Assembly: GCA_035048815.1 (NCBI GenBank)
Contig: JAUCBN010000043.1
Location: 811,001 to 875,000, forward strand
Direction of reading: 5' to 3'
Length of the DNA stretch: 64,000 nucleotides
Source: Abelmoschus esculentus
Lineage: Eukaryota > Streptophyta > Magnoliopsida > Malvales > Malvaceae
Shown here: piece after piece, positions 33,301 to 46,158 of the stretch
Layout: every line of letters starts with the position of its first letter
How positions within the stretch are numbered: position 1 is the stretch's first letter
Position numbers and translations under genes: made by a program
The notes under the pieces: generated by a model
The model's database searches: none
What the model saw: the letters and a program-made list of their open reading frames with translations, nothing else
What the model was told of the DNA's origin: nothing

Positions 33301-34448
33301 CTGGGATCTTTGAATGTATTGAGTACAACTTTTTTTTGAAAGAATATTGAGTACAACTTACATGATAATGATAGGTATCATTCTCTTTTATCTGAAAAAG
33401 TTCCATGGTCACTTTACAATGCACGATGCTATCTGCACAATGAAGTACAGACTCATGCTTATCTCTGTAATAGTTGGTTCATCTAGTTTTTTAAATGACT
33501 TGAATATGTCTAAACTACTCTACTATAATTTAAATATACTATGAATTTGAAAGGCCTTCTATATTTTTCATCTGTGCAGGTTTTTATAGCTTGTGGAATA
33601 GGGAGTTCTGGCGGTAAAGCAGATGACCTTTTCCGCAAACCAAATCCTGGGATGTGGCACATTATGGAGAAACAGTTCAATTCTGGCATTCCAATTGATA
33701 TGGATCAGTTATTTTCCCCATCTTTATCTTGTTTCACTATTCTAAATTTTTAAGTAGTTAAGCTTGTACAACTTGCTGCTAATGATTCGTGAAATTTTTT
33801 GGTATAATCATCTGATTTGGGTGTTTAACTTTTGTATTTCTCAATATCACTTTTGTATGGGAACATTGATTTGACAGAAAACACTAATTGTCCGTGTTGT
33901 AGATCTTTTTATGTTGGCGACACTGCTGGGAGATCCAATGATCATAGTGATGCCGATATAAAATTTGCACAGGTACCATTTAACTTGTTTGTTTTGTTGA
34001 TTATTTTCCCGAAAACATTAGTTCTATTTATGTTTGGAATTACTTGTCTTTCTACTCTGCCATTTTGGCTGAGAAGGGGCACATTGAAAACAACCTTGTT
34101 ATTTCCATAACCAAGACCAGAATGCTGTCGTTGCAATAACCAACATCTAGTTGTTCTTGTATTCTGATTTACACAATTTTGCGACCGTTTTCATGGCATT
34201 GCTGTTGTTTCCACTTGGCCCTTTTCAGTAATCTGCAAGAATGGAACTATGGTCCTTTCAGTGCATATCTTCTGAACTGTCGTTTTATCCACGTGTGCCT
34301 GTGGGACACCTAAGTTATTGGTATTAATTAATGTCTAAACTCATATATGCTAAATTGAAATAGCATCATTTACGTGATCTTATGGTTGCAGGCAATAGGG
34401 TTAAAAGGAGGACTATTTCAGCAGTTAGTTTTGGCCCGTGCCTGCTGA
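30397..34448 (+). CDS. ZDP-like polynucleotide 3'-phosphatase with one PARP-type zinc finger
   Basis: Nuclear DNA-repair enzyme of the PNKP phosphatase family: removes 3'-phosphates at strand breaks in base-excision repair, and ZDP also acts in plant DNA demethylation. Exons: 30397-30603, 30716-30775, 31072-31146, 31611-31682, 31827-31883, 32184-32253, 32645-32724, 32833-32949, 33580-33707, 33903-33972, 34392-34448 (993 nt, 330 residues). One zf-PARP finger near the N-terminus (CKKCGET ... WHHLNCF), then the HAD-type phosphatase: motif I AAFDFDGCLA, VIFTNESN, DDLFRKPNPGMW, FYVGDTAGR, DHSDADIKFAQ. Oddities: Arabidopsis ZDP has three fingers, here one; the loop after motif I is about four residues short (NTYVGADAW, with acceptor AG chosen at 32643-32644); and after AIGLK the tail is GGLFQQLVLARAC instead of the family's KF(Y/F)TPEEYF. 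The core is convincing; the last exon and the exon 6-7 junction are uncertain. Confidence 0.85.
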
Positions 34449-35217
34449 TGCACAACTATTTCAGCATGTAGTACGTTATTAGTCTTAAGCTGTATATCTT
34501 TTTAACAGCAAAATCTATTGGAGATTATTATGTTTTGGACTCTTTTCCTTGGCAGCATATTTAGTTGGAAATAAGGCTCCATCTGCATCCCCTAAAATCT
34601 ATCATGTCTGTCGTTTGGTAGACAAATTTAATCTGAGTTGGGACGGACCTGAACGTTCAATGCGAGAAGAGCCTACGGATCTGTACTGATATTGGTGTGC
34701 CCCAAGTGGTGTTATAAAAGTCTTAAGGTTTTCATCCATAATTTCTTACAAACTTTTCCGACCATTCAAAGGATGGCCTTCTATTATTACATGAACGATC
34801 TGATGTCTTAAGTTTCAGAGTATAGGGATCCATCTTCACTTTCCCAATGACTTCCAAAATTTAAAGCTTTTTCTTGCATAAAATTCAATTTTTTTTTATA
34901 AAAGTTCTAATTTTTATATAATTTTATAGAATGAATGCATCATCTCTGCCATTTCATGCCAATTATAGACGGGTAAAAGGTTTCTTTTAACCAGACATTT
35001 ATCATTCATTTATAGAAACTAAGAGCCAAGTTTATTTATCAAATTAAGACATTCCCTTGCCATTTACTAGTATTTACTCGACAACCAAATGAGGCAAGGA
35101 ATCTGTCTACAACATACATTTCTTGGAACCTTAATTTGTGGCCATAAGGAAAGCAAACAAAGTTGCAGACAAAGAAATCGAATTCCGAACAATGATTGAA
35201 CTTTCTATGCAGAATTT
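34449..35217. other. Convergent spacer between ZDP-like and RAB3GAP2-like genes
   Basis: 769 bp with no gene. ACTATTTCAGCA, present in the last ZDP exon (34411-34422), occurs again at 34451-34462, just after the stop. It likely contains both 3' UTRs. Confidence 0.4.
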
Positions 35218-38200
35218 TCAATTAAGATGACGGTTCAACACTGACAATTGACCTGAATCTCCGTTCAACAAAAAAACTTCAAGAGGGACGTACGGAGAGT
35301 CCGATAATGATCCAAACTTGTACGTTGGCTGTAACAATCTGCAACCTTTAGCACAGTTGAGGGCTAGGAGACGTGGTCCGGTCCTCATCTGCCAGACCTG
35401 TGCACATGAAGTGGTCAAGTGAACAATTCAGATGTTTCTTGATATTAGACTTGTAAGCCACCAAACATTTAAACTATAATCTGGAAATTCCAAATAAAAG
35501 AATATAAAAACCTCAATAACTCCTTTTCGGGGCGCATGAATGGCTAAACAGAGGCAATAGTCACTCTTTACTGGTGCGTGGTGAGAGGAAATAGGATGTT
35601 TATCATCTCTATTGACAGACATTTCCATGAAAAAGCAGTTTGCATCGCGATATCCCTGTAAAAGTGTGAAAAATAGAACATCTCAGAAAAGGAAATCGAG
35701 TTGTTGATTTCCAAGAAATGCAAAATTATTAAAGCGAAAGAAACCTTCCATAGTCGCACTACTACAAGTGCTTGAGTATCTAAGAGCAATATACGACCGA
35801 GTGAATCTGTGATAGCTGCCAAAGTGCCACTAGGTGATAAGGTGAGCTTTTCACCCTTTCTCGGGTGGTCCTTTAAACATGTCAATGGGGAAGCTGACAT
35901 AAACCATGACATTAGTAACTTATCCAGTAGGTTTTGAAAGAGCATTAATAAGGATAACTCAAAAAAGGGTTAACATTTTTATGCTAAATAAGCCTGCTAT
36001 AAAATTCAGAACACAACAAAACGACACAATGAACTTGCAATATTCATTATCAGAGAATATGAAACAGATTAATTTTATCTTAAATACTCTCTCTATCTAG
36101 TAAATATTTAACTGCACATCAGAACACACTAAGATGAACTCTATGGTTAAGAATAAGGACATGGTGGGAAAACATAAATAAGCATGTGCACCAATGAGAA
36201 AAAAATTTATGAAATTAAGAGACAAAAGATGGGCTTGGTAAATACAATGAGATGAGAAAGATGCAAGCAGCCAAGCAGCATTTCCATGTTTGAATATAAA
36301 ATTTCTGCCAAACATACCAACAAAATGCGATTGACCCAAACCAATAATGAGAACTAAAGATCAGTAAAATGAATGTAAATCAACTTCAATCACTAAACTT
36401 TAATTCCGAGAAAAAAAATCTCAAAGGATAATTAAATGACAAAAATGGTTTTTGGACAAGCACATACTTTTAGCGATTCAATCATCCTACATAATACTAA
36501 AGTGCCACGGACAAAACACTACGTAAACCAAATAAGGAATCACAATAAAAAATTGAACAAACTTCACCTCGAGCAAATGATTGAATCTTCTCTTCTGGTT
36601 TCCTGTTTGGTGTTGGTTCATTCCTCCATATCATTTTAGAAAAAGAAGAAATAGAGGAAAACGTGGCAGGCATAACTTTTGACAAAATAGTTCCTACCAA
36701 AGAACGCTTCCTATCTACTGAAAGTCTTCAACATGGTTAAAAAAATTAATCAGTAAAACACAAAAGAGAGAGGACGAAAAGAATCCATCTTTTTGTGGAA
36801 GGCAAATCATATTATATCTCAAATGCAGAGAAACTAACCTGAAAGCTGAGATCACAGCATCATCTCCAATAGTGACTGCACAATAGTAACGTTGACTTGA
36901 CTGCCCAACAATAAAAGCAGCTGAATTCATATAACAGAATAACTTCAGAGGACTTTCATAATTCATTGGAGAAGAAACCAAAAGCATAGATAAAAGTGTA
37001 CTACAAGGAACAAGAAATGAACAGAGAACCAGCAAAAGCAGTTTTCATATGTGCATTCAAAGATCAAATGGACAGTAATTAAGAATATGAAAAGCAGTAA
37101 TTACACATTTTCAATCTTATCAAGGGCTTATAAGATCAAGAAACATAAGGAAAATCACCTGGACTTCCATGAGTGGAGGAGGAATTATACCAGTGATTGC
37201 TGCATCAACACATGACCCATACTTACTAACATTCCATAACTGGTAAGGCAATCTGCCATAAGAGTTTTCGTCATCCCCTAGATCTTTATTTGGTTTCTCA
37301 TCCCAAAAACGAGAATGTGTATCTTGAAACCATCTTTGAAGCATACTCTACAATACCAGAGGCAAATCAAAGTTAGTCAAACATGTCCCACATATACACA
37401 ATGCTAACACTTTGCTTCTGCATAAAATAAACATGCAAGATTCATGACATTTTCAGAATAACTATTCCACTTTCGAGCAGCTAATAGCTCACCTGAATAT
37501 CAGACCCATCAAAACGAGCGATTACACCAGGCATGACAACACATACATCTCCTGAGGATATGTCTTGCATCAGGTCTTTCTTAGTCCCACGAACTCTTAA
37601 CTTTATGATTTGTTTGTGATATACCATCTATAAAATAAAATATTAACAATGAGTTACCGTTCCAACAACAATTTACGTCTAAACTGATCTCCACCTAATA
37701 AAAATAGGTAAAGTACAGCTGATTTGAAGTTTGAACACAATATCAGGCTCATTATTTAATGTAGCACATAAGACTTTGAAGTTTATATTTTACTAAAAAC
37801 TTAACACCGATGATGTTAATTTCACTTTGCACAGTTTTTATGCAACAAGAAGCTTATTTTCCATTATGAGACATACGTGCCAATTGAGCTATTGCATTCT
37901 AACACACCAACTTTGCATGCAACAAAAGATGAAGCATCAATGAACCTATGGCAATAGCATCTTAATGAAGCTAGAAAAGCATAAAATTAAAAATAAATAA
38001 ATAACCCATCATTGAATAACTTGAAAATCATCACACTACAGTATTATAGATGCTTCTACTACTTTCCAGAAGCATAACATAAACAAATAATTTTGAATAA
38101 TTAAAAGTAAAAATGGAATTTTTAGATAATCAAATGCATCATTCTACTTTTACATAAAATAATTATCTCTATAGTTAACATTCTATAATTTCTATTCTAG

Positions 38201-38669
38201 TCATTGTTCATTTAATCAAATTACATAAATTTGATCTAGAGTCTAAACCAACCTCTCAAATAAAAATCAATCACAAACAAACCGAATTAAAAAATAAAAT
38301 AAATAGAAATATTACCTGTCTATGAATCAAATCACCATGCAAAGAGTAAATCAAAAGGAATCCGATGGAGGTGCCGACTGCAATCACTTTAATATCATCG
38401 AAAACCAGCCACTCGATGGTAGTGATGCGCTCTGCCTCGATAGGTGAGAGTTCGGCTCGGATCTTAACTCTCTGTCCATCCGGATCGGACCAACCGAGGA
38501 TGAGAACAAGAGATCGGTTAGCGATTGCGATGGAATGAGAGTCGAGAGCGCAGAGGACGGTGGAGCCGGCATCAGGAGCTAGCCAACCTTCCTTTCCGGC
38601 ACCGAATTCCGACAAATCTTCGCAGGCGATGCAGCCAAGTTCCGTCAAATGGTGGCTCCGCTTGGACAT
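35218..38669 (-). CDS. RAB3GAP2 N-terminal-domain protein (Rab3-GAP regulatory subunit-like)
   Basis: A 456-residue protein matching, by memory, the plant homologues of the N-terminal domain of the Rab3 GTPase-activating complex regulatory subunit. Exons: 38316-38669, 37493-37627, 37159-37347, 36839-36900, 36568-36725, 35745-35893, 35512-35655, 35218-35397, sum in phase (1,371 nt). The N-terminus is MSKRSHHLTELGCIACEDL; the ATG is the first in frame, since the upstream extension lacks one. Beta-propeller-like strands include TTIEWLVFDDIKVIAVGTS and LTLSPSGTLAAITDSLGRIL; the end is DSGQLSVLNRHLN. In animals the full complex acts on Rab3/Rab18; plants carry this shorter protein, so its exact role is inference. 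It is head-to-head with UROD (413 bp between start codons). Confidence 0.85.
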
Positions 38670-39082
38670 TGCTTCAGATTTCGAGTTTCTTTTTCTCCTC
38701 TTTGATGGAAGGAATTCATTTTTGTATAGGGAGGGAAAGCACGTGCTCTTCTTGGGTACACGTGTCAAGCTATTAATTATATGGTTAAAAAACGTTACAA
38801 GTCCCTATATTATCCGTATATTTTTAATTTAGTCCCTATACTTTCATTTTGGAAATTGAAGGCAGAAACAGACTAACAGTATTTACTTACAAACAGATCG
38901 AAGGGCTCTGATTTAACTTTTATCCAATATTATGACGTGGCAAGATCACAAGCATTGGTTAAACTATATACCAAAATCAAACATTTGATCTCTTTTCAAA
39001 GATAAGGAAACAGAGCTAACTTCCGCCAACGTCCTCAAATCTGTGTCGCAAATTCTCCTCGTAAACAGAAAAGGAAAAGCAA
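38670..39082. other. Bidirectional promoter region, RAB3GAP2-like and UROD
   Basis: 413 bp between the two start codons. A CACGTG core occurs at about 38,740 (GCACGTGCTC) and an ACACGTGTC at 38,758-38,766, both G-box-like. No convincing TATA on either side. The two genes must share or overlap promoters unless repeat-derived sequence at 38,790-38,860 (TAGTCCCTATACTTTC words) separates them. Confidence 0.45.
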
Positions 39083-42000
39083 ATGAATTGTTTTTCAATA
39101 ACAAGGTCGAAATCCCATTTCAATTATATATATAAATTTCAAGTTTTTTTTTTTTTAAATTTTCTTCTAATTTTATTCTACTTCTTCAAAAAATTTCATG
39201 CAGTGCTTGCAATTCCTTGGGAGTTAAATGCTCTAACTTAACAGTGCAGTTGGGTTTTCGTTGTAATGAAACTGATAATTTCCCTGGAGCTTTTGTTTCT
39301 TCTCCTAAAAGAACAAAAAATAAGTTTTCTGTAGCTTGCTCTTCTTCTGCTACTGGTAAAGTCCATTTCATCTCTTTGAGTTTCTTTTTATTTTAGTTTT
39401 CTGGGTTTCTTATGTTTGGATTTATTTTAATTCAAATCGGGTTTCGTTTCTTTCCTTGATTGGGATGGTTGGTAGTTTTGTTTTTTGTTTTTAAATTCTG
39501 GGTTTTCGTGGATATGATAAAAGGTTGTACTTTTAGGAGAATTTTGTTTAGAATTAAATGCATTTTGTCACAAGATACAGTTTGTTCTGTAAAATGCCAA
39601 CTTAGTCTGAAGATAAGACCAGGCCATAGTTGAAATGGATTAGATTCTTTTAAAGGTATGTTTTTGAGTAGTGTAATGTTTGGAGTATCGATGGGAGTAG
39701 ATGTGCCTTGGTTTAGGATGTAAAACAGCTTTAATATCCAATAGTATTATGATGAAATTTTACAGTTTTTTAATGTTTTAATAGATGATAATAATATAAT
39801 ATGATTAATGGCACCGTTATAAAAGCTGTGAACTTCCATGGTATTCAATTTGAGATCCTTTTCTGTAACCTGTACAATTGACTAAATATTCCGCCTTGCT
39901 AGTGGAAAATTCATTTTTTTTAATGTTGTTGGTATGTCCAGAATGGCAAGAGCATTCTTTTTTTTGGACTTCAGTGATGGTTTCGACTTATACTCTGTCT
40001 CCTTTCATCTGGTTTTTAGATCCATTGTTGGTTAAAGCTGCAAGAGGAGAGCCAGTAAGTCGGCCTCCTGCATGGATGATGCGTCAGGCAGGAAGGTATA
40101 TGGCTATTTACAGAAAGCTTGCTGAGAAACATCCATCCTTCAGAGAGAGGTCTGAGACAACTGATCTCATTGTAGAAATTTCTTTACAGCCTTGGGAAGC
40201 TTTCCACCCTGATGGAGTGATAATTTTCTCTGATATACTTACTCCACTGCCTGCATTCGGTGTCCCATTTGACATTGAAGAAGTTAGGGGTCCTGTTATT
40301 CAGTCACCAATTCGCTCTGAGGATTGCTTGAAGGCATTGCATCCTATTAACTTGGAGAAACTACATTTTGTTGGGGAGTCCCTTAAGATTTTGCGCCAGG
40401 AGGTGATTGTCTGTTTTAATAGTATGCATTATATATAAAAAATGTCTTGCTAATTTTCTAAAATTTTATAATTGCCAATTTTCCTTTTCTTTTCCTTATA
40501 TAAGTTATTTTTATGTAGGTTGGAGATCGTGCAGCGGTGCTGGGCTTTGTCGGAGCTCCTTGGACAATTGCCACATATATAGTAGAGGGAGGTACAACCC
40601 GGTCTTACACAAACATAAAGAGTATGTGCCACACAGCACCAAATTTATTGAGGGCCCTTCTTTCTCATTTAACAAAGGCAATAGCTGAATATGTTATTTA
40701 CCAAGTGGAGTCTGGAGCACATTGCATACAAATATTTGATTCATGGGGTGGCCAGCTACCGCCTGATATGTGGGAGAAATGGTCAAAGCCATACATAACA
40801 GAGGTAATTTGGAACTTGGTTGATTGGATAAAGCATCATTGTATTGCCTTAATGAATAATTTTCACCTCATTGCTTAGCAATTGCCGAGCTATTTTTTTG
40901 TCTTAAAGCCAATTAAACTATGCATGACACTTAAGACTCTTTTGATTGCTGTCTTTCTTCTTCCTGAAGAATTGGTATATGGTGAAAGAAAACTATAGGA
41001 AACAGAATCATATTTCACTAATATGAGTGAATGACTAAATATAAAACCAATAGAGTATATTATTTGATATAAAAGTGCAAAGATGAATGTTGTCCTTCAT
41101 GAAAGTTCAAATTGCAATTCCCTTCAAAAGATTGTTTGCTTTGAACTTGAACATAATTTTTGGCTTCTTGGTTCTACAAAAAGCAGCTACTTAGCAGTGC
41201 CATATAAGGTTATGAATTTTGAAAAATCAATTATTTTAAGGAAGAGCTCTGTTTTTATATAAATTATATAGAAAAAGGAGTCAAAAACATTAGACTAGCC
41301 TCTTCTATTTATTACTAGTATTAAGTGGTTAGAGAAAATTTTCCTGGGATAACATGTTTCTATACATTTTAATGTCTCTCTTTTGGGTTGTTGAAATTGC
41401 AGATTGTAAGCATAGTACGGAATAAATGCCCTAAAACACCCCTTGTTCTCTACATTAACGGAAATGGTGGCCTCCTTGAGCGCATGAAAGGAACTGGGGT
41501 TGAGGTGATTGGACTTGACTGGACAGTCGATATGGCTGATGGAAGGAAGCGGTTGGGTAGTGATATCAGTGTGCAGGGAAATGTTGACCCTGCATACTTG
41601 TTTGCTCCACTTCCTGCGGTGACGGAGGAAATTCAAAGGTTTGCCATATCAATTGAACTTTGTATTTGAATTTTCCTTTATCTATATTTGAATTTTGATT
41701 CTTGCTTCATTTGTTGCTAATACTGTTATGGGCACACACAAAATGATCACTTGATTATTATAAGCTGGTTCAGTTGCTAATACTGTTAGTGGTAGTTGAA
41801 ATCCCCCCCCCCCCCTTCTCCGGTAGTCCCTGCCAGCTACTGAATAAAAAAAGGTGGAAATGGGTCATAATGGATCCCTTTGTTCAATTTAAATTACTTG
41901 GTTTCATTCTTGGCAAATTAATGTACCGTACTTGAGGAGTAAATGTCTGATCCTATGTGTCTGACCAACTGTTGACTTATGGTATATTTATGACCGTGTA

Positions 42001-42323
42001 TGTTGGTATATTCAAAGGCAACGTAAGAATATCAGTCACAATGATAAAGATGCGTAAGCTTTTAGGTCTTGAAGTCCTGTTTCCATGTTAAATATAACTT
42101 GAAATATGATTCTAACTGGTCCAGTATTTTAAACTGGTGCATTCTATTTTTCAGGGTTGTTAAGTGTGCAGGACCACGTGGGCACATTCTTAATTTGGGT
42201 CATGGCGTTCTAGTCGGGACTCCTGAAGAGGCCGTTGCGCATTTCTTTGATGTCACAAAAAGCTTGAAGTATGACAGTTCATCTCAAATTCTAGCCATTG
42301 AGGAATCTAAATTGTTAGTTTGA
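39083..42323 (+). CDS. Uroporphyrinogen decarboxylase, plastid
   Basis: Converts uroporphyrinogen III to coproporphyrinogen III in the plastid branch of heme and chlorophyll synthesis (Arabidopsis HEME1/HEME2). Exons: 39083-39105, 39204-39355, 40020-40402, 40519-40803, 41403-41638, 42155-42323 (1,248 nt, 415 residues). The 23-nt first exon is inferred: the transit-peptide frame has no ATG in exon 2, but donor AG/GTCGAA at 39105 and acceptor CATGCAG at 39203, with a long pyrimidine tract between, give MNCFSITSACNSLGVK in phase. The mature enzyme starts near DPLLVKAARGEPV. Family landmarks: RPPAWMMRQAGRYM, FSDILTPLPAFG (catalytic Asp), GFVGAPWT, FDSWGGQLPP, QGNVDP, LNLGHGV. The length is normal for a plant enzyme with transit peptide. 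No break. Which of the two paralogues it corresponds to is not decided. Confidence 0.94.
41803..41815. repeat. 13-base C homopolymer in a UROD intron
   Basis: A run of 13 C residues in the last intron. Such runs are rare in this AT-rich window and are prone to length errors. It has no effect on the coding frame. Confidence 0.9.
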
Positions 42324-45300
42324 GAACATTATGGTTAGGCGGAATCCTTAGTTTAAATTTTTTCTCTCTAAACTGGACCTTGATGGTTTAATTCGAATCT
42401 TACCCCTGCATCACAGCCTCATGATGTTAAATCATCTTGCATTATCATAAAGGGGTTGATTGGAGTTTTGGCTTTTGTACATCCTTGCTGATAAGCTGGT
42501 TAGGTATCTTCGTTGTGCCAGTTATTAAACTTAGTGGATGAATGAAAATTCGAATTCTATGCATTAATTTGATCATTTCGTTCAAGTTCTTTTCCGTGGT
42601 AGAGGATATAAGCTTCAGAGAAGTTCAAGAGCTTGGAAGTAACTAGTAAAACCTTGTTATAAAAGGATATATGGACGCATGAGTCTTCATATCTGAAATG
42701 AATTGATTCTTTGATCTTATCAATATAGTCACTACCACCTAACCTCCTGCTGTTTGAAAGATTGAATTCTTTAGATCAGCCGAAAGTAAGACTTAAAAAT
42801 CTGTCATAAAGTTCATTTCTCAAATATGGTGATCCTCTTAAGGAGAGGTGGGTCAAGCTGGTGCTACAACGGTGTGCCGTAATAATGTCGGTTGATAGGT
42901 GGTATCTGCTACGGTGGACTGGTGGAAGCATTAGCTTATATATCCAAGAAGCTTTGCTTTCTTGCAGTGGCGGAGCCGCATGGCCTACAAGGAGAGCATA
43001 AATAAGACTGGTACGGGACTAGGTTATCTTTGGAGTATGTACATGCTAGTTGAATTCAACTTCTCGTACTATTGAGGAAAATATCTTTATTCTTTTGGAC
43101 TATTATAGATTGCACCATGGAAATCTTTATCCATTGGAACTATACATACATACTACCATCACTGTCATTCATTTTTATGGAACTAGCTTAAGAAGAAGAG
43201 AGAAAAGAGGCAATTGCATGCTTTTTACCTCTTTGTTTTAGGTTACTCAGAACTGGTTTTAGGGTCTTTCAACTTGATTGGAGAAGAAGACAATGGTAAT
43301 GGTTGAAATGTATCCTTTCATCTTTAAACACTGTTACAAAAATTGTGAATCATTTTAGGTATGAATTCGGTTTTAAGAATTTTACTATTAAGAGTTGAAA
43401 CACACTTTAAACATAAAAGGTTTTCAATGATTGGATAAGATCTTATGTAAATCTTTTAAATGATTATAATATTAAAAAATATCTTATGAATAGTTAGTAT
43501 TCTAAAAGTGACTCTTTAAAATATAATAAAAATAAAATATTTATTAGTCAAATCATATCTTTCTTGTACGTTGTGTCTTAAAAAGAATCTTAAGATAATA
43601 CAAATTTCTTAATAATAATAATTACAAGTCCGAATCTAACTCTTCACAAATATTTCAACCAAAAGTAAATTGAATTATAGAATCTTTTTTAGGATTAGAA
43701 ACCAATAGCTTTATATACGAGGCTTAAAGCCTTAAACTATCAATCCACTCAGATTGAAGAACAACATGCACTTAAACACGCTCAACTCCATGTCTCCTAT
43801 ATAAACCAACAACAATATCATTCGAACTAAAACTCTTGCCTTGAATGAACTAATAAGACAAGAAGTTTAGTAATCCTATACGTCTACTGATGCTGATTTT
43901 CTTGCTTAACCTTTATGATGTTCACCCATTAGCCTACAATAGTTCTATCTTTATACATATATATTTGCATTTATTTAAAGCTTAAAAGGATGCAAAAATA
44001 TCTGCAACATGCCATTGAAATCATATGTGCTGCATCTGATATATCTCAGTCCTCATTGTACATCATTGATTTGATCCTCGGTTTAGTGCTATGGCTGAAT
44101 TTCATTTTCAAGTGATCTTTCACAGTAATGGAGCATTTGAGTTTTGAAAATAACATGAAGCCAATGTACATCCTTAATCCAAAGGCATTGGCTGGAAAAA
44201 ATGGTGCTATAATGACTGTAAAGTTATATCAATCTGAAAGGTCTAAACTGCAATCTAGTAATCAAGATAAACTCCATCTTCTTCCTAGTACAATCTGGTA
44301 AACATCCAATGTTAGTGGCTGCTAACCTGCTATACTAGCTAGGGAAGAAATGTCTGAAAAAGATTTCATTTGAACAAGTCTAAAAGAATGATTTGGTATA
44401 CATCAGTTTGACAGAAATAAAGTTAAACAACTACAATGGCTCTTGAACTACATGAGAAATAACATGAAAGAGAACTCAAACTTTAATTCAGCACATTCGA
44501 GATAACATTCGAACATATTTGAGGCAATTCAGTCCAAACTTTTCTCAATAATTTTCAGCTACCTTATCAACCTTTTATTGACTAGTTTTTTTTAGTTATC
44601 ACTTCAAGAATCTTTACTTTGCTTACATGTTCCTACTTTGATGATTGTACATTATATTCTCAATGTCCCACCTTTTTATTTCAAGTTTGCTTCACACTTG
44701 CACCCTAGTACATGTATATTTTTATATGAATGATTAAAGTTGATGGATTTTAATTAATATAGTAGTGTCCCTTACTGAGATTTGTTTTCATGTTTAGATT
44801 TAAATTCTCTTAGCATTTTATAATGATTACCATTTTCTTTTCTTTCTAGAATGGGGGCCATGGTGTTTGCTATAATTAATTCCAAACTAAGTATTAATTT
44901 GAATTTTGGAATTATTCTTACATAAATGTATATTAGACTTGAATTATTAGTTCATACTTTTGATATAACTCTAAATTCCTTGCATAACGATTATCAAGTT
45001 TAAAGACAATTAATAACCCTTAGTTCCTTATTAATCTAATACTCTATCTATCTAGTTATATGCCTGTACACGTATTTTCTCTTAATCTATCTATCTATCT
45101 ATATATAAACCTCCTAAAGAGTAGTGTAAACATTACAAAAAAACTACATGAACTAAGCTTGGTTAGGGACAAAGTTATTTTGTTCAAAATATCAGAAATT
45201 TGGTCATTTTTCATTGCAACTTAACAAGAATTGCAGATACACTAGCTAGGGGACTTGAAAACGATGGGTTTTCACTATAAAGCTCAAAATGGTGGGAATT

Positions 45301-45940
45301 AGGAGAAATTTTATCCTTGAGTGGAAGAAGGTTAATGACAGTAATTATATAGCTGATGTAATTTTTTTATTAACCCTGAAGAGGATCCAATGATGTTACT
45401 GCATAAATCAAAGAGCATTATGAAGATGCATGTGGGACAAGACAATTTAAGTGGGGATTGAAAAAAATACATAAAATAGGAAAATTATAAAAAAGGGGGT
45501 CTTCTTATATTATAATGACTGTCATTACTCCTAAAATCCTGATATTTAAAACACAAGTCATGTAATATTCAAATATATCTATAATTATATTATAATGCTA
45601 AAAAAATCTTGAAAATAAGTTCATATTTTATAACTATAGAGGTACAAACAGCCAAATACATAGGTCCTAGAGAGCCAACCACTTTACATGTAATAATTTA
45701 ATGTACTATCCTCCTAGTTCTAGGTCTTGAAGAAGATCTCATATAATAGTTTATACAAAATTATAAAAATAAAATAGTAAACAATAATTTGGACAGTTGA
45801 AGTATAAAATTATTGAAGTCATTTGCATAATTTAAATACATATACCTGGAGAATAATAGTTCATGGAACATAGTAATCAACTAACTTGAAATAGAAAGGA
45901 AATATGAAATAAAAAGAAGAAAAAACAAAAAGGAACTTAC
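42324..45940. other. Long spacer between UROD and the LSH transcript, no gene recognised
   Basis: 3.6 kb. Bases 42324-42560 are likely UROD 3' UTR. A CAGTGGCGGAGCCGC phrase at 42,966 is the terminus of a common plant repeat. A TCTA/TATC microsatellite lies at about 45,086-45,106. No tRNA or coding region is supported. Confidence 0.4.
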
Positions 45941-46158
45941 CCTCTGCAACTCCAGTTTATATCCATATATATTTATATATATTGCTACATTTCCCGCTTT
46001 GATTCTCATTTAAAACAATGAACACAGTGCTGATGAACTGGCCATCTACTAATATCTTGATCCAAGGAGGAAATGATTGTTGGTTTCCCAGTAAGATGGA
46101 ACTTCAGCAGTAGTACTAGTAGCAAACTGATTCAAGCTCTTGGAATTTTATTTATGGC
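45941..46158 (-). other. Probable 3'-UTR exon of the LSH gene
   Basis: On the minus strand a 218-nt segment is bounded by a strong acceptor (TATTATTTCAG/GCC) and a strong donor (GCAGAGG/GTAAGTTCC). It lies downstream of the LSH stop codon, which itself is followed 10 nt later by a donor (CTAATG/GTAATT at 47110). It has no good open frame. I infer a non-coding exon of the same transcript, giving an intron of 951 nt and at least one further intron. Confidence 0.45.

Noticed and set aside
39193..39195. Apparent loss of the UROD start codon (ATT where ATG might be expected before TCATGC)
   Set aside because: A short upstream exon (39083-39105) spliced to 39204 gives an ATG and a good transit peptide in phase, so a lost start codon is not needed to explain the sequence.
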